From Krasilnikovia cinnamomea (GTDB lineage Bacteria; Actinomycetota; Actinomycetes; Mycobacteriales; Micromonosporaceae): DNA of 64,000 nucleotides. The DNA is taken from positions 868,001 to 932,000 of the forward strand of contig NZ_SHKY01000001.1 in assembly GCF_004217545.1 (NCBI RefSeq). Reading direction: 5' to 3'. Positions 26,086 to 33,736 of the stretch are shown piece after piece; the stretch's first letter is position 1, and every line of letters begins with the position of its first letter. The translations under genes and the position numbers were made by a program. The notes under the pieces were generated by a model. That model was given only the letters and a program-made list of their open reading frames with translations, was not told the DNA's origin and did not search any database.

Positions 26086-28605
26086 ATGCTGATCGCCGCC
26101 GAGGCCCTGCCGGACCTGCCCGTCCGGGCGGTCCTACCGGAGCTGACCGGCGCGCTGGCGCGGGCCGGGACGGCGGTGCTGGTGGCCCCGCCCGGCACCG
26201 GCAAGACCACCGTGGTTCCCCTCGCCCTGGCCGACGCGGCCGGGGGCCGGGTGGTGGTGGCCGAACCGCGCCGGGTCGCGGCCCGCGCCGCCGCCCGCCG
26301 CATGGCGGCGTTGCTCGGCGAGCCGGTCGGCGCCCGGGTCGGGTACACCGTGCGCGGGGACCGGCGGACCGGCCGCGACACGGTCGTCGAGGTGGTGACC
26401 ACCGGCGTGCTGGTACGCCGCCTGCAGCGCGACCCCGAACTGCCCGGTACGGCGCTGGTCGTGCTCGACGAGTGCCATGAGCGGCATCTGGACGCCGACC
26501 TCGCGCTGGCGTTCCTGGTGGAGGTGCGCGCCGCGCTGCGCCCCGACCTCGGGCTGCTGGCCACCTCGGCGACCGCCGAGTCGCACCGGCTGGCACAGGT
26601 GCTCGGCGGCGCCCCGGTGGTCACGGCGGCGGCCCGGCTGTTCCCGGTGCAGGTGCACTGGTGCCCGCCCGGGCAGCCGGTCGACGCGCCGCACGGGCTG
26701 CGTGTCGACCCGCGCCTGCTCGACCACGTCGCGGCCACGGTCCGGCGCGCCCTGGCCGACGGGCCCGGGGACGTGCTGGTCTTCCTGCCCGGCGCCCGCG
26801 AGATCGAGACGGTGGCGCGCCGGCTGGACGGGGTCGGCGCGCGGGTCCTGGCGCTGCACGGCCGCCTGCCCGCCGCCGCCCAGGACGCCGTGCTGAGCGG
26901 CGAGGCGGCGGCCGGGCGGCGGGTGGTGCTGGCCACCGCGGTCGCGGAGAGCAGCCTGACCGTGCCGGGGGTCCGCGCGGTGGTCGACGCCGGGCTCAGC
27001 CGGGTACCGCGGATGGATCACGCGCGTGGCCTCGGAGCCCTGGTGACCGTGCCGGTCTCCCGGGCGGCGGCGCGGCAGCGCGCGGGGCGGGCGGGCCGCG
27101 AGGCGCCCGGGCGGGTCTACCGCTGCTGGTCGCAGGCGCTGCACGACCGGCTGCCCGCCCAGCCGGAGCCGGAGATCGCCGCCGCCGACCTGACCGGCTT
27201 CGCCCTGGACCTGGCGTTGTGGGGGCACCCGGACGGCACCGGCCTGAGCCTGCCCGATCCGCCCCCGGCGGGGGCGCTGCGGACCGCGGTGGGCACCCTG
27301 CACGACCTCGGCGCGCTGGACGAGCACGGCCGGGTGACGCCGCGCGGCCGGGACCTGGCCGGGGCGGGCCTGCACCCGCGCCTGGCCCGGGCCCTGCTGG
27401 ACGGCGCCACCACGGTCGGCGCCCGCCGGGCCGCCGAGGTGGTGGCGCTGCTCGACGAGGTCCGCGCCGACGGCGACGACCTGGTGGCCGCGTGGCGGCG
27501 GGCACGCCGCGACGGCGGCGCGGCCTGGCGAGCGGAGGTCGCGCGGCTGACCTCGGTGCTGTCCCGCCACGGCACGCCGGGTGAGACGCCGGGTGGGCGC
27601 CAGGCGCGCCCGCGGACCGGCCCCGCCACGGGGCTGCCGGACGATCTCGCGGCGGGGCTGGTGGTCGCGCTCGCGTACCCGGAGCGGGTGGCGCGGGCCC
27701 GGGAGCCGGGCGGGCGCGCGTACCTGATGGCGGGCGGGACCGCCGCGGAGCTGGCGGCCGGCAGCGGCCTGGCCGGGACGCCGTGGCTGGCCGTCGCGGA
27801 CGCGGACCGGGCGCCCGGGGCACGGACCGCGCGGATCCGCGCCGCCGCCCCGCTGGACGAGGACACCGCGCGGGAGGCCGCGGCGGCGCTGCACACCGAG
27901 GTGACCGAGATCGGCTGGGTGGACGGCGACGTGGTGGCCCGCGGTGTGCGACGCCTAGGCGCGATCACCCTGGCCGAGCGGCGGCTGGACGCCCCCGATC
28001 CGGAACGGCTGCGCGCGGCGGTGCTGGACGGGCTGCGCCGCGACGGGCTCGGGCTGCTGGCGTGGACGGACGCGGCGACCCGGCTGCGGCAGCGGCTGGC
28101 GTTCGCGCACGCGGCGCTCGGTGAACCGTGGCCGCCGGTCGACGACGCGGCGCTGCTGGCCGCCGCCGAGGACTGGCTGGACCCGGGGGTGCGCCGCCGC
28201 GCGGACCTGGCCCGGATCGACGTGGCGAACGCGCTGCGGCGGCGGTTGCCGTGGCAGGTCGCGGCCCGGCTGGACGAGGTGGCGCCGGAGCGGCTGCCGG
28301 TGCCCAGCGGTTCCCTCGTGCGGGTCGACTACGCGGACCCGGCGGCGCCGGTGCTGGCGGTGAAGGTGCAGGAGACGTTCGGCTGGCGGGAGGCGCCGCG
28401 ACTGGCCGAGGGGCGGGTGGCGGTGCTGCTGCACCTGCTCTCCCCGGCGGGCCGCCCGGTCGCGGTGACCCGGGACCTGGCGTCGTTCTGGGCGACCGGG
28501 TATCCGCAGGTCCGCGCGGAGCTGCGCGGCCGCTACCCGCGGCACCCGTGGCCCGAGGATCCGACCAGCGCGGAACCGACCCGCCGCACCAACCGGCGCG
28601 GCTGA
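26086..28605 (+). CDS. hrpB: ATP-dependent RNA helicase HrpB
   Basis: 839 aa from ATG 26086, with GAGG eight bases upstream (GTG 26068 is an in-frame alternative). It is a DEAH-family helicase with Walker A VAPPGTGKTT (about 33-42), VAEPRRVAARAAARRMA, motif II LDECHERHLD (DECH, 128-131), SAT in LLATSATAES, and motif VI RQRAGRAGREAPGR. The helicase-associated and HrpB C-terminal domains follow. Its length matches HrpB. Its cellular role in actinobacteria is poorly defined. It is monocistronic and convergent with PP2C across a 4-base gap. Confidence 0.93.
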   Translation: MLIAAEALPDLPVRAVLPELTGALARAGTAVLVAPPGTGKTTVVPLALADAAGGRVVVAEPRRVAARAAARRMAALLGEPVGARVGYTVRGDRRTGRDTVVEVVTTGVLVRRLQRDPELPGTALVVLDECHERHLDADLALAFLVEVRAALRPDLGLLATSATAESHRLAQVLGGAPVVTAAARLFPVQVHWCPPGQPVDAPHGLRVDPRLLDHVAATVRRALADGPGDVLVFLPGAREIETVARRLDGVGARVLALHGRLPAAAQDAVLSGEAAAGRRVVLATAVAESSLTVPGVRAVVDAGLSRVPRMDHARGLGALVTVPVSRAAARQRAGRAGREAPGRVYRCWSQALHDRLPAQPEPEIAAADLTGFALDLALWGHPDGTGLSLPDPPPAGALRTAVGTLHDLGALDEHGRVTPRGRDLAGAGLHPRLARALLDGATTVGARRAAEVVALLDEVRADGDDLVAAWRRARRDGGAAWRAEVARLTSVLSRHGTPGETPGGRQARPRTGPATGLPDDLAAGLVVALAYPERVARAREPGGRAYLMAGGTAAELAAGSGLAGTPWLAVADADRAPGARTARIRAAAPLDEDTAREAAAALHTEVTEIGWVDGDVVARGVRRLGAITLAERRLDAPDPERLRAAVLDGLRRDGLGLLAWTDAATRLRQRLAFAHAALGEPWPPVDDAALLAAAEDWLDPGVRRRADLARIDVANALRRRLPWQVAARLDEVAPERLPVPSGSLVRVDYADPAAPVLAVKVQETFGWREAPRLAEGRVAVLLHLLSPAGRPVAVTRDLASFWATGYPQVRAELRGRYPRHPWPEDPTSAEPTRRTNRRG

Positions 28606-28609
28606 TCCG

Positions 28610-29332
28610 TCAGGGCGCGACGGTCAGGTCGGCGATGATGACCGTGACGTTGTCGGGGCCGCCGCCGTCGAGGGCCAGCTGCACGAGGCGCTCGGCGCAC
28701 TCCTGCGGGTCGGCGACCTGGAGCATCTCGGCCTCGATCTGCTCCGGCGCGACAACCCCGGTGAGCCCGTCGCTGCACAGCAGCCAACGGTCGCCGGAGA
28801 CCGGCTCCACGATGACGTACGCGGGGCTGACCGGCTCACCCTGCAGCGCCTGGGTGACCACCGCCCGGCGCGGGTGGCTGCCCGCCTCCTCGGGGCGGAT
28901 CAGCCCCTGGTCGACCAGCATCTGCACGTACGTGTCGTCCTTGGTGAGCTGGTTGAGCCGGCCGTCGCGCAGCAGGTAGGCGCGGGAGTCGCCGACGTGG
29001 GCGAGCGCCGCCCGGTCGCCGGAGAAGATGACCGCCGTCAGCGTGGTGCCCATGCCGACCAGGGCGGCGTCGGCGGCGACCGTCTCGGCGATCTTGCCGT
29101 TGGCCACCTCCAGCGCCTTGTGCAGGGCGTCCATCTGCTGATCGTTGTCGATCGGGACGTCCAGCGAGGTCATCGCATCGATGGCGATGCGGCTCGCCAC
29201 GTCGCCCGCGGCCATGCCACCCATTCCGTCGGCGACGACCAGCAAACGGTCACCGGCGTAGAAACAGTCCTGGTTGGTGCTGCGGACTCGTCCTTGGTCG
29301 GTGACGGCGGCCCACCGAAGGTGCAAGGTCAT
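28610..29332 (-). CDS. PP2C-type Ser/Thr protein phosphatase
   Basis: 240 aa, ATG 29332. It is a PstP-like single PP2C domain without a membrane anchor. Metal-binding motifs are RSTNQDCFYAGDRLLVVADGMGG, GMGTTLTAVIF, ALAHVGDSRAYLLRDG, LCSDGLTGVV and GPDNVTVIIADL. It removes phosphate from Ser/Thr phosphoproteins. It lies 114 bases downstream of the membrane protein gene on the same strand, so it may be the last gene of the binding-protein operon. No Ser/Thr kinase is seen in the window. Confidence 0.92.
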   Translation of the reverse strand: MTLHLRWAAVTDQGRVRSTNQDCFYAGDRLLVVADGMGGMAAGDVASRIAIDAMTSLDVPIDNDQQMDALHKALEVANGKIAETVAADAALVGMGTTLTAVIFSGDRAALAHVGDSRAYLLRDGRLNQLTKDDTYVQMLVDQGLIRPEEAGSHPRRAVVTQALQGEPVSPAYVIVEPVSGDRWLLCSDGLTGVVAPEQIEAEMLQVADPQECAERLVQLALDGGGPDNVTVIIADLTVAP

Positions 29333-29446
29333 GGCGTGCAGCCTGCCAGGTCGGGTCGAGCCTGTCTGCACGCGGTCACCGCCTTTGGCCCCCGGGGACG
29401 GGCGGGCCCGCACCGGGAAGGGCCGGCGAGCGCGGCGAGGCGCCGC

Positions 29447-30454
29447 TCAGCCCGGGTCGAGGGGCCTGCCGAGGCACCTGGGGTCCAGGGCGGCGAGGCG
29501 CCGGGCGGGGGCCACCCATTCGAGTACGGACGCCTCGACGGGCCAACCGCGCACCTCCACGGCACTTGCGGGGACCTGCGCCGTTTCGGGGCAGATCGTC
29601 CGAGTACGCAGGTCCGTGTTGCGGACGAAGTGGACCAGGCCGTCCCGGTCGATGATCGTGGTGGCCACGTCGTCGACCGTGATGACCTGCCCGCGCAGCA
29701 CCTCCACGCCGTTGCCCGTGGCGACCTCGACCGCCGAGGTGGGCAGGATCGGCGCCCGCAGGAACACCACCCCGACGACGAACGGGGCGATCAGCGCCGC
29801 CAGCACCGCGGGCCAGTGCGTGGCCAGCCGGGCGAAGCGGACCGGCACCGGACCGGCCAGCATCGTGCCCAGCAGCGGTGGCGCCAGCAGCAGCACGGCC
29901 GTGGCGGCCTCGCCGCGCCGGACCGCGTCCACGATGCCGGGCAGCACCCACACGAACACCACGGCGGCCGCGGCCACCGGCACCCCGACCGACACCACCC
30001 GCAGCACGAGCCGGTCGTCCGGATGCCGCTGCCAGGCGGTCAGGCCCATGATGACCACCAGCAGCATGACCAGTGCGGGCAGGAAGCGCAGCTGCCAGGT
30101 GAACGCGGCCAGCAACGCGGCGACGACCACCACCCAGTCGGGCATCCGCTGCGCGGTCACCGCCAGCAGCGAGCGGGTGGCCCGGGCCTGGTCCCGCGCG
30201 CTGACCAGCAGCAGGCCGCCCAGCGCCCGCAGGACGAGCACGACCGCGGGTACGGACCACGCCAGCGTGATGAACAGGGCGCTGATCATGCCGAGCGGGT
30301 TGACGTACTGGACCAGCAGCAGCATGGTCGGCAGGTCCTGGCGGCTCAGATACCACAACCGCAGGACGAGCAGCAGCAGCGGGAACGCGGGCAGGACCGC
30401 CAGCAGCCAGTTCTGCTGCGAGCGCCGGGGCGCTGTCGGGACCGGCTCGGTCAC
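29447..30454 (-). CDS. Polytopic membrane protein with C-terminal soluble domain
   Basis: 335 aa, GTG 30454, four bases after the binding-protein stop. About seven hydrophobic helices lie between residues 15 and 232. A ~100-residue soluble C-terminus follows (VEVLRGQVITVDDVATTIID ... FVRNTDLRTRTICPE ... VEVRGWPVEASVLEWVAPARR). It is not an ABC permease, since no EAA loop is visible, and its architecture differs from mycobacterial GlnX. I recall similar C-termini in uncharacterised actinobacterial membrane proteins. The tight spacing argues that it functions with the binding protein. Confidence 0.6.
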   Translation of the reverse strand: MTEPVPTAPRRSQQNWLLAVLPAFPLLLLVLRLWYLSRQDLPTMLLLVQYVNPLGMISALFITLAWSVPAVVLVLRALGGLLLVSARDQARATRSLLAVTAQRMPDWVVVVAALLAAFTWQLRFLPALVMLLVVIMGLTAWQRHPDDRLVLRVVSVGVPVAAAAVVFVWVLPGIVDAVRRGEAATAVLLLAPPLLGTMLAGPVPVRFARLATHWPAVLAALIAPFVVGVVFLRAPILPTSAVEVATGNGVEVLRGQVITVDDVATTIIDRDGLVHFVRNTDLRTRTICPETAQVPASAVEVRGWPVEASVLEWVAPARRLAALDPRCLGRPLDPG

Positions 30455-30458
30455 CCGG

Positions 30459-31508
30459 TCAGACCCGTTCCCACGGCCACTGCCGGACGCTGGGTTCCTC
30501 GACGGCGGGCTGGGCGCCCACCGCGATCGGGGCGGGCTCGTTGACCGCCTCCTCGACCCGGAAGTTGCGGTCGAAGGCCTCCTCCCACCGGTTGTCCTTG
30601 GGATCGTTGCGGGACCGGTAGAGCGCGAGGTTCACCAGGTCACGCAGGGCGGGGTTCTCGCCGACGTTCACACCCCACGCCTCGGTGATGTCGAGACCGA
30701 TGTCCCAGTGGTCGTACTTCCCCGGGAATTTCGCCTTGTATCCGGCCAGGATCGCGGCGTCGGTGGTGATCGCGTCGAAGTCGTCGCGGTCCAGTGCCGC
30801 GAAACACTCGCTGATCTTCTTGCGGCTGCTCAACAACGCGCCGACCCGCGTCGCCGGGGACTCGCTCGTGGAGGCGGCCAGGCTGCACACCCTGCGGCCC
30901 TTCAGATCCTCCAGCGAGGACACGGGGGCGTGGCCGCGCCGGGTCATCACGGCCTGCTCGGTGTACAGGTACGGCGCGGAGAACGTCACCCCGGCCATCT
31001 GTTCCCGCGCCGGGGTGATGCTGTAGCTGGCGATGACCATGTCGACCCCGACGCGTTCGCCGTTGCGGTCGGTGGCCTGCATGCGGGCCCGGTCCTCGCT
31101 CTCGATGGACAGGAAGCGGATCTCGCTGCGCCGGAAGCCGAGTTCCTCGGCGATCAGGTACGCGATGTCGATGTCGAAGCCGGTCCACCGGCCGTCCGCG
31201 TACTGGGCGACGCCGGGCTGGTCGTCCTTCACGCCGATGAGCAGCTCCCGCTTGCCGTCGAGCCCGGCCTGCACCCGCAGCTCGTCGACGGACGGCGGCC
31301 CGGTGAACACCACCACCACGAACGCCAGCACGATCGCCAGCACCAGCGCCACGGCCAGGGCCACCAGCCGCACGGCCATGGCGCTGCGCCGGGGCAGGAT
31401 CCGGTCGGCCGCCGACTCCTCGGCGGTCGGCTCCTCGGCGGCCGGCTCCTCGGCGGCCGGCTCCTCGGCGCTCGGCGTCACCGGCTCCAGGCCGCGCGCG
31501 TCCCCCAT
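30459..31508 (-). CDS. Membrane-anchored amino-acid-type periplasmic binding protein
   Basis: 349 aa from ATG 31508. The N-terminus carries EEPAAEEPAAEEPT repeats, then a basic stretch and one TM helix (about 46-70). The rest is a family 3 solute-binding domain: LLIGVKDDQPGVAQYADGRW, GFDIDIAYLIAEELG, VDMVIASYSITPAREQM, GVTFSAPYLYTEQAVM, SLEDLKGRRVCSLAAST and DAAILAGYKAKF. These resemble the glutamate/glutamine binders GlnH/GluB. It is anchored by a TM helix instead of a lipid, and no ABC permease or ATPase gene is next to it, so it looks like a sensor rather than a transporter part. Confidence 0.8.
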   Translation of the reverse strand: MGDARGLEPVTPSAEEPAAEEPAAEEPTAEESAADRILPRRSAMAVRLVALAVALVLAIVLAFVVVVFTGPPSVDELRVQAGLDGKRELLIGVKDDQPGVAQYADGRWTGFDIDIAYLIAEELGFRRSEIRFLSIESEDRARMQATDRNGERVGVDMVIASYSITPAREQMAGVTFSAPYLYTEQAVMTRRGHAPVSSLEDLKGRRVCSLAASTSESPATRVGALLSSRKKISECFAALDRDDFDAITTDAAILAGYKAKFPGKYDHWDIGLDITEAWGVNVGENPALRDLVNLALYRSRNDPKDNRWEEAFDRNFRVEEAVNEPAPIAVGAQPAVEEPSVRQWPWERV

Positions 31509-31563
31509 CGTCTGAACACTCCACTCTCGAACTGCGGCGGGATCACATGGTGCCGCAGGAAGG

Positions 31564-31971
31564 TCACGGAACGGGGTCGGCTGTTCCCTCCGCCACACCG
31601 GGGCGGCAGCGGCGAACCCGCGCGGCGGCCAGGGCGGACCCGCGACGCAGACCGTACCGGCTGATCGCCTCGTGGCCGTAGGCGCTGCACGTCGGGGTGA
31701 ACCGGCACCGGGTGGGCAGCCGGGGCGACACCTTCCGGTACGCCCGGATGGCGGCCAGCGCCGCCCGGTCCGACACGGCGGCGCCGCCGGTCGCCGACCG
31801 CCCGCCCAGCCGGCCCGCCGCCAGCAGCCCGAACGACACCAGGCTCAGGTCACAGAACGGCAGGTCGCAGAAGTCGCAGGCGCAGTCGCAGTGCTCCCAC
31901 CATCGGTCCTTCTTCCGCCTGTTCCGCCGGCTCCGGCTGTACCACTTGCTGCGATGTTTCACGGCGACCAT
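31564..31971 (-). CDS. yidD: YidD-family protein with cysteine-rich N-terminal extension
   Basis: 135 aa, ATG 31971. The C-terminal ~70 residues match the membrane protein insertion efficiency factor YidD: AIRAYRKVSPRLPTRCRFTP, then TCSAYGHEAISRYGLRRGS and RRCRPGVAEGT. The N-terminal ~65 residues are unusual: a very basic segment, then HCDCACDFCDLPFCD with five closely spaced Cys. The classic yidD sits between rnpA and yidC, whereas here the gene follows treZ by 34 bases. It may be a paralogue with a metal-binding extension. The start choice could add or remove part of the basic region, but not the cysteines. Confidence 0.85.
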   Translation of the reverse strand: MVAVKHRSKWYSRSRRNRRKKDRWWEHCDCACDFCDLPFCDLSLVSFGLLAAGRLGGRSATGGAAVSDRAALAAIRAYRKVSPRLPTRCRFTPTCSAYGHEAISRYGLRRGSALAAARVRRCRPGVAEGTADPVP

Positions 31972-32005
31972 GGTGACGGAGCGAGGCGAGCACCCGGAGC
32001 CAGGG

Positions 32006-33736
32006 TCAGCGGTACTCGATCACCGCCGCCGACTCGGGCGGCAGCTCGACCCCGTCGTCGCGGGCCGCCACGCCCGGCTCGGTGGCCAGCAGCACCGCGC
32101 CCACGGGTGCCCGCAGGTCCACCGCCTGCGCCCGCGCGGCCAGGTTCGCGGCGATCGCGCACCGGCCCCGCCGGACCACGACGAAGTCCTCGCCGTGCCA
32201 CACCGACACCTTGCTCAGGTCCGGGTCGGTCAGTTCGGCACGCTCGCGGCGCAGGGCGATCAGCCGCCGGTGCAGGTCCAGCAGCTCGGCGTGGCCCGGT
32301 TTGTCCAGCTCCGACCAGTCCAGGGTGGAACGGGCGAAGGTGGCCGGGTCCTGCGGGTCCGGCACGTCGGCCTCGGCCCAGCCGTGCGCGGCGAACTCGC
32401 GGCGCCGCCCCCGGCGCACCGCGTCGGCCAGGTCGGTCTCGGGGTGGCCGGTGAAGAACTGCCACGGGGTGCCGGCCGCCCACTCCTCCCCCATGAACAG
32501 CATCGGGGTGAACGGCCCGGTCAGCAGCAGCGTGGCGCCCACCTTGAGCAGCCCCGGAGACAGGATCGCGGACAGCCGGTCGCCGGTGGCCCGGTTGCCG
32601 ATCTGGTCGTGGTTCTGCAGGTAGGCGACGAACCGGTGCCCCGGGATGCGCCGGTCGACCGGGCGGCCGTGCCGGCGCTCCCGGAAGCTCGACCACGTCC
32701 CGGCGTGGAAGAACCCCCCCTCCAGCACGGTACGCAGGCACTCCAGCGAGCCGAAGTCGCCGTAGTAGCCCTGCCGCTCGCCGGTGAGCAGGGCGTGCAG
32801 CGCGTGGTGCACGTCGTCGTCCCACTGCGCCTGCAGGCCGTACCCGCCCGCCTCCCGGGGGGTGATGAGCCGTGGGTCGTTGAGGTCCGACTCGGCGATC
32901 AGGGTCAGCGGGCGGCGCAGGTGCGCCGAGAGGGCGGCCACCTCGACGGCCAGTTCCTCCAGCAGGTGCGTCGCGGTGTGGTCGACCAGGGCGTGCACGG
33001 CGTCGAGGCGCAGGCCGTCGACGTGGTAGTCGCGCAGCCAGGCCAGGGCGCTGTCGATGATGTACCGGCGCACCCCGTCCGAGCGCGGCCCGTCGAGGTT
33101 CACGGCGGCACCCCACGGGTTGCTGCCCGACGCGGCCAGGTACGGCGCGAACGCGGGCGCGTACGCCCCGCTGGGGCCGAAGTGGTTGTACACCACGTCC
33201 AGCACCACGCCCAGGCCACGGCCGTGGCAGGCGTCGACGAAGCGTTTCAGGCCATCGGGGCCGCCGTACCCCTCGTGGGGCGCGTACCAGCAGGCGCCGT
33301 CGTAGCCCCAGTTGCGGTCGCCGTTGAACGCGTTGACCGGCAGCAGTTGCACCAGGTCGACGCCGAGGTCGACGAGGTGGTCCAGCCGGGCGATCGCGGC
33401 GTCGAACGTGCCCTGCGCGGTGAACGTGCCGACGTGCAGCTCGTACAGCACGCTGCCGGGCAGTTGGCGGCCGGTCCACCCGGCGTCGGTCCAGGCGAAG
33501 GCGGCGTGGTCGTACACCCGGCTGGGGCCGTGCACCCCGGCGGGCTGCCAGCGCGAGCGCGGGTCCGGCAGCGCGCCGTCCTGCCCGTCCAGCAGGTACG
33601 CGTAGTCCGCGCCCGGCCCCGCCTCCGGCACCTCCAGGCGCCACCAGCCGCCGTCGCCGCGTGCCATGTCCCGGTCCGCGCCGCCGACCCGCAGCCGGAC
33701 GGTCCGCTCCGGCGCCCACACTTCGAAGACGGTCAC
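32006..33736 (-). CDS. treZ: Malto-oligosyltrehalose trehalohydrolase
   Basis: 576 aa, GTG 33736, overlapping the treY stop (GTGA). It is a GH13 enzyme that releases trehalose from the product of TreY. It has an N-terminal beta domain (FEVWAPERTVRLRV), then the barrel with LQLLPVNAFNGDRNWGYDG, VVLDVVYNHFGPSG, nucleophile Asp in VDGLRLDAVHALVD, acid Glu in TLIAESDLNDPR and transition-state Asp in YLQNHDQIGNRATGD. Typical TreZ length. It is third gene of glgX-treY-treZ. Confidence 0.96.
   Translation of the reverse strand: MTVFEVWAPERTVRLRVGGADRDMARGDGGWWRLEVPEAGPGADYAYLLDGQDGALPDPRSRWQPAGVHGPSRVYDHAAFAWTDAGWTGRQLPGSVLYELHVGTFTAQGTFDAAIARLDHLVDLGVDLVQLLPVNAFNGDRNWGYDGACWYAPHEGYGGPDGLKRFVDACHGRGLGVVLDVVYNHFGPSGAYAPAFAPYLAASGSNPWGAAVNLDGPRSDGVRRYIIDSALAWLRDYHVDGLRLDAVHALVDHTATHLLEELAVEVAALSAHLRRPLTLIAESDLNDPRLITPREAGGYGLQAQWDDDVHHALHALLTGERQGYYGDFGSLECLRTVLEGGFFHAGTWSSFRERRHGRPVDRRIPGHRFVAYLQNHDQIGNRATGDRLSAILSPGLLKVGATLLLTGPFTPMLFMGEEWAAGTPWQFFTGHPETDLADAVRRGRRREFAAHGWAEADVPDPQDPATFARSTLDWSELDKPGHAELLDLHRRLIALRRERAELTDPDLSKVSVWHGEDFVVVRRGRCAIAANLAARAQAVDLRAPVGAVLLATEPGVAARDDGVELPPESAAVIEYR

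Noticed and set aside
28610..31508. GlnH-GlnX-PknG amino-acid sensing operon
   Set aside because: The binding protein fits, but the membrane protein has about seven TM helices and a soluble C-terminus unlike GlnX, and no kinase gene is present. It was reported as an analogous module instead.
31564..31971. Metallothionein or ferredoxin-like protein from the Cys cluster
   Set aside because: The Cys spacing fits no ferredoxin motif, and the C-terminal half is plainly YidD.
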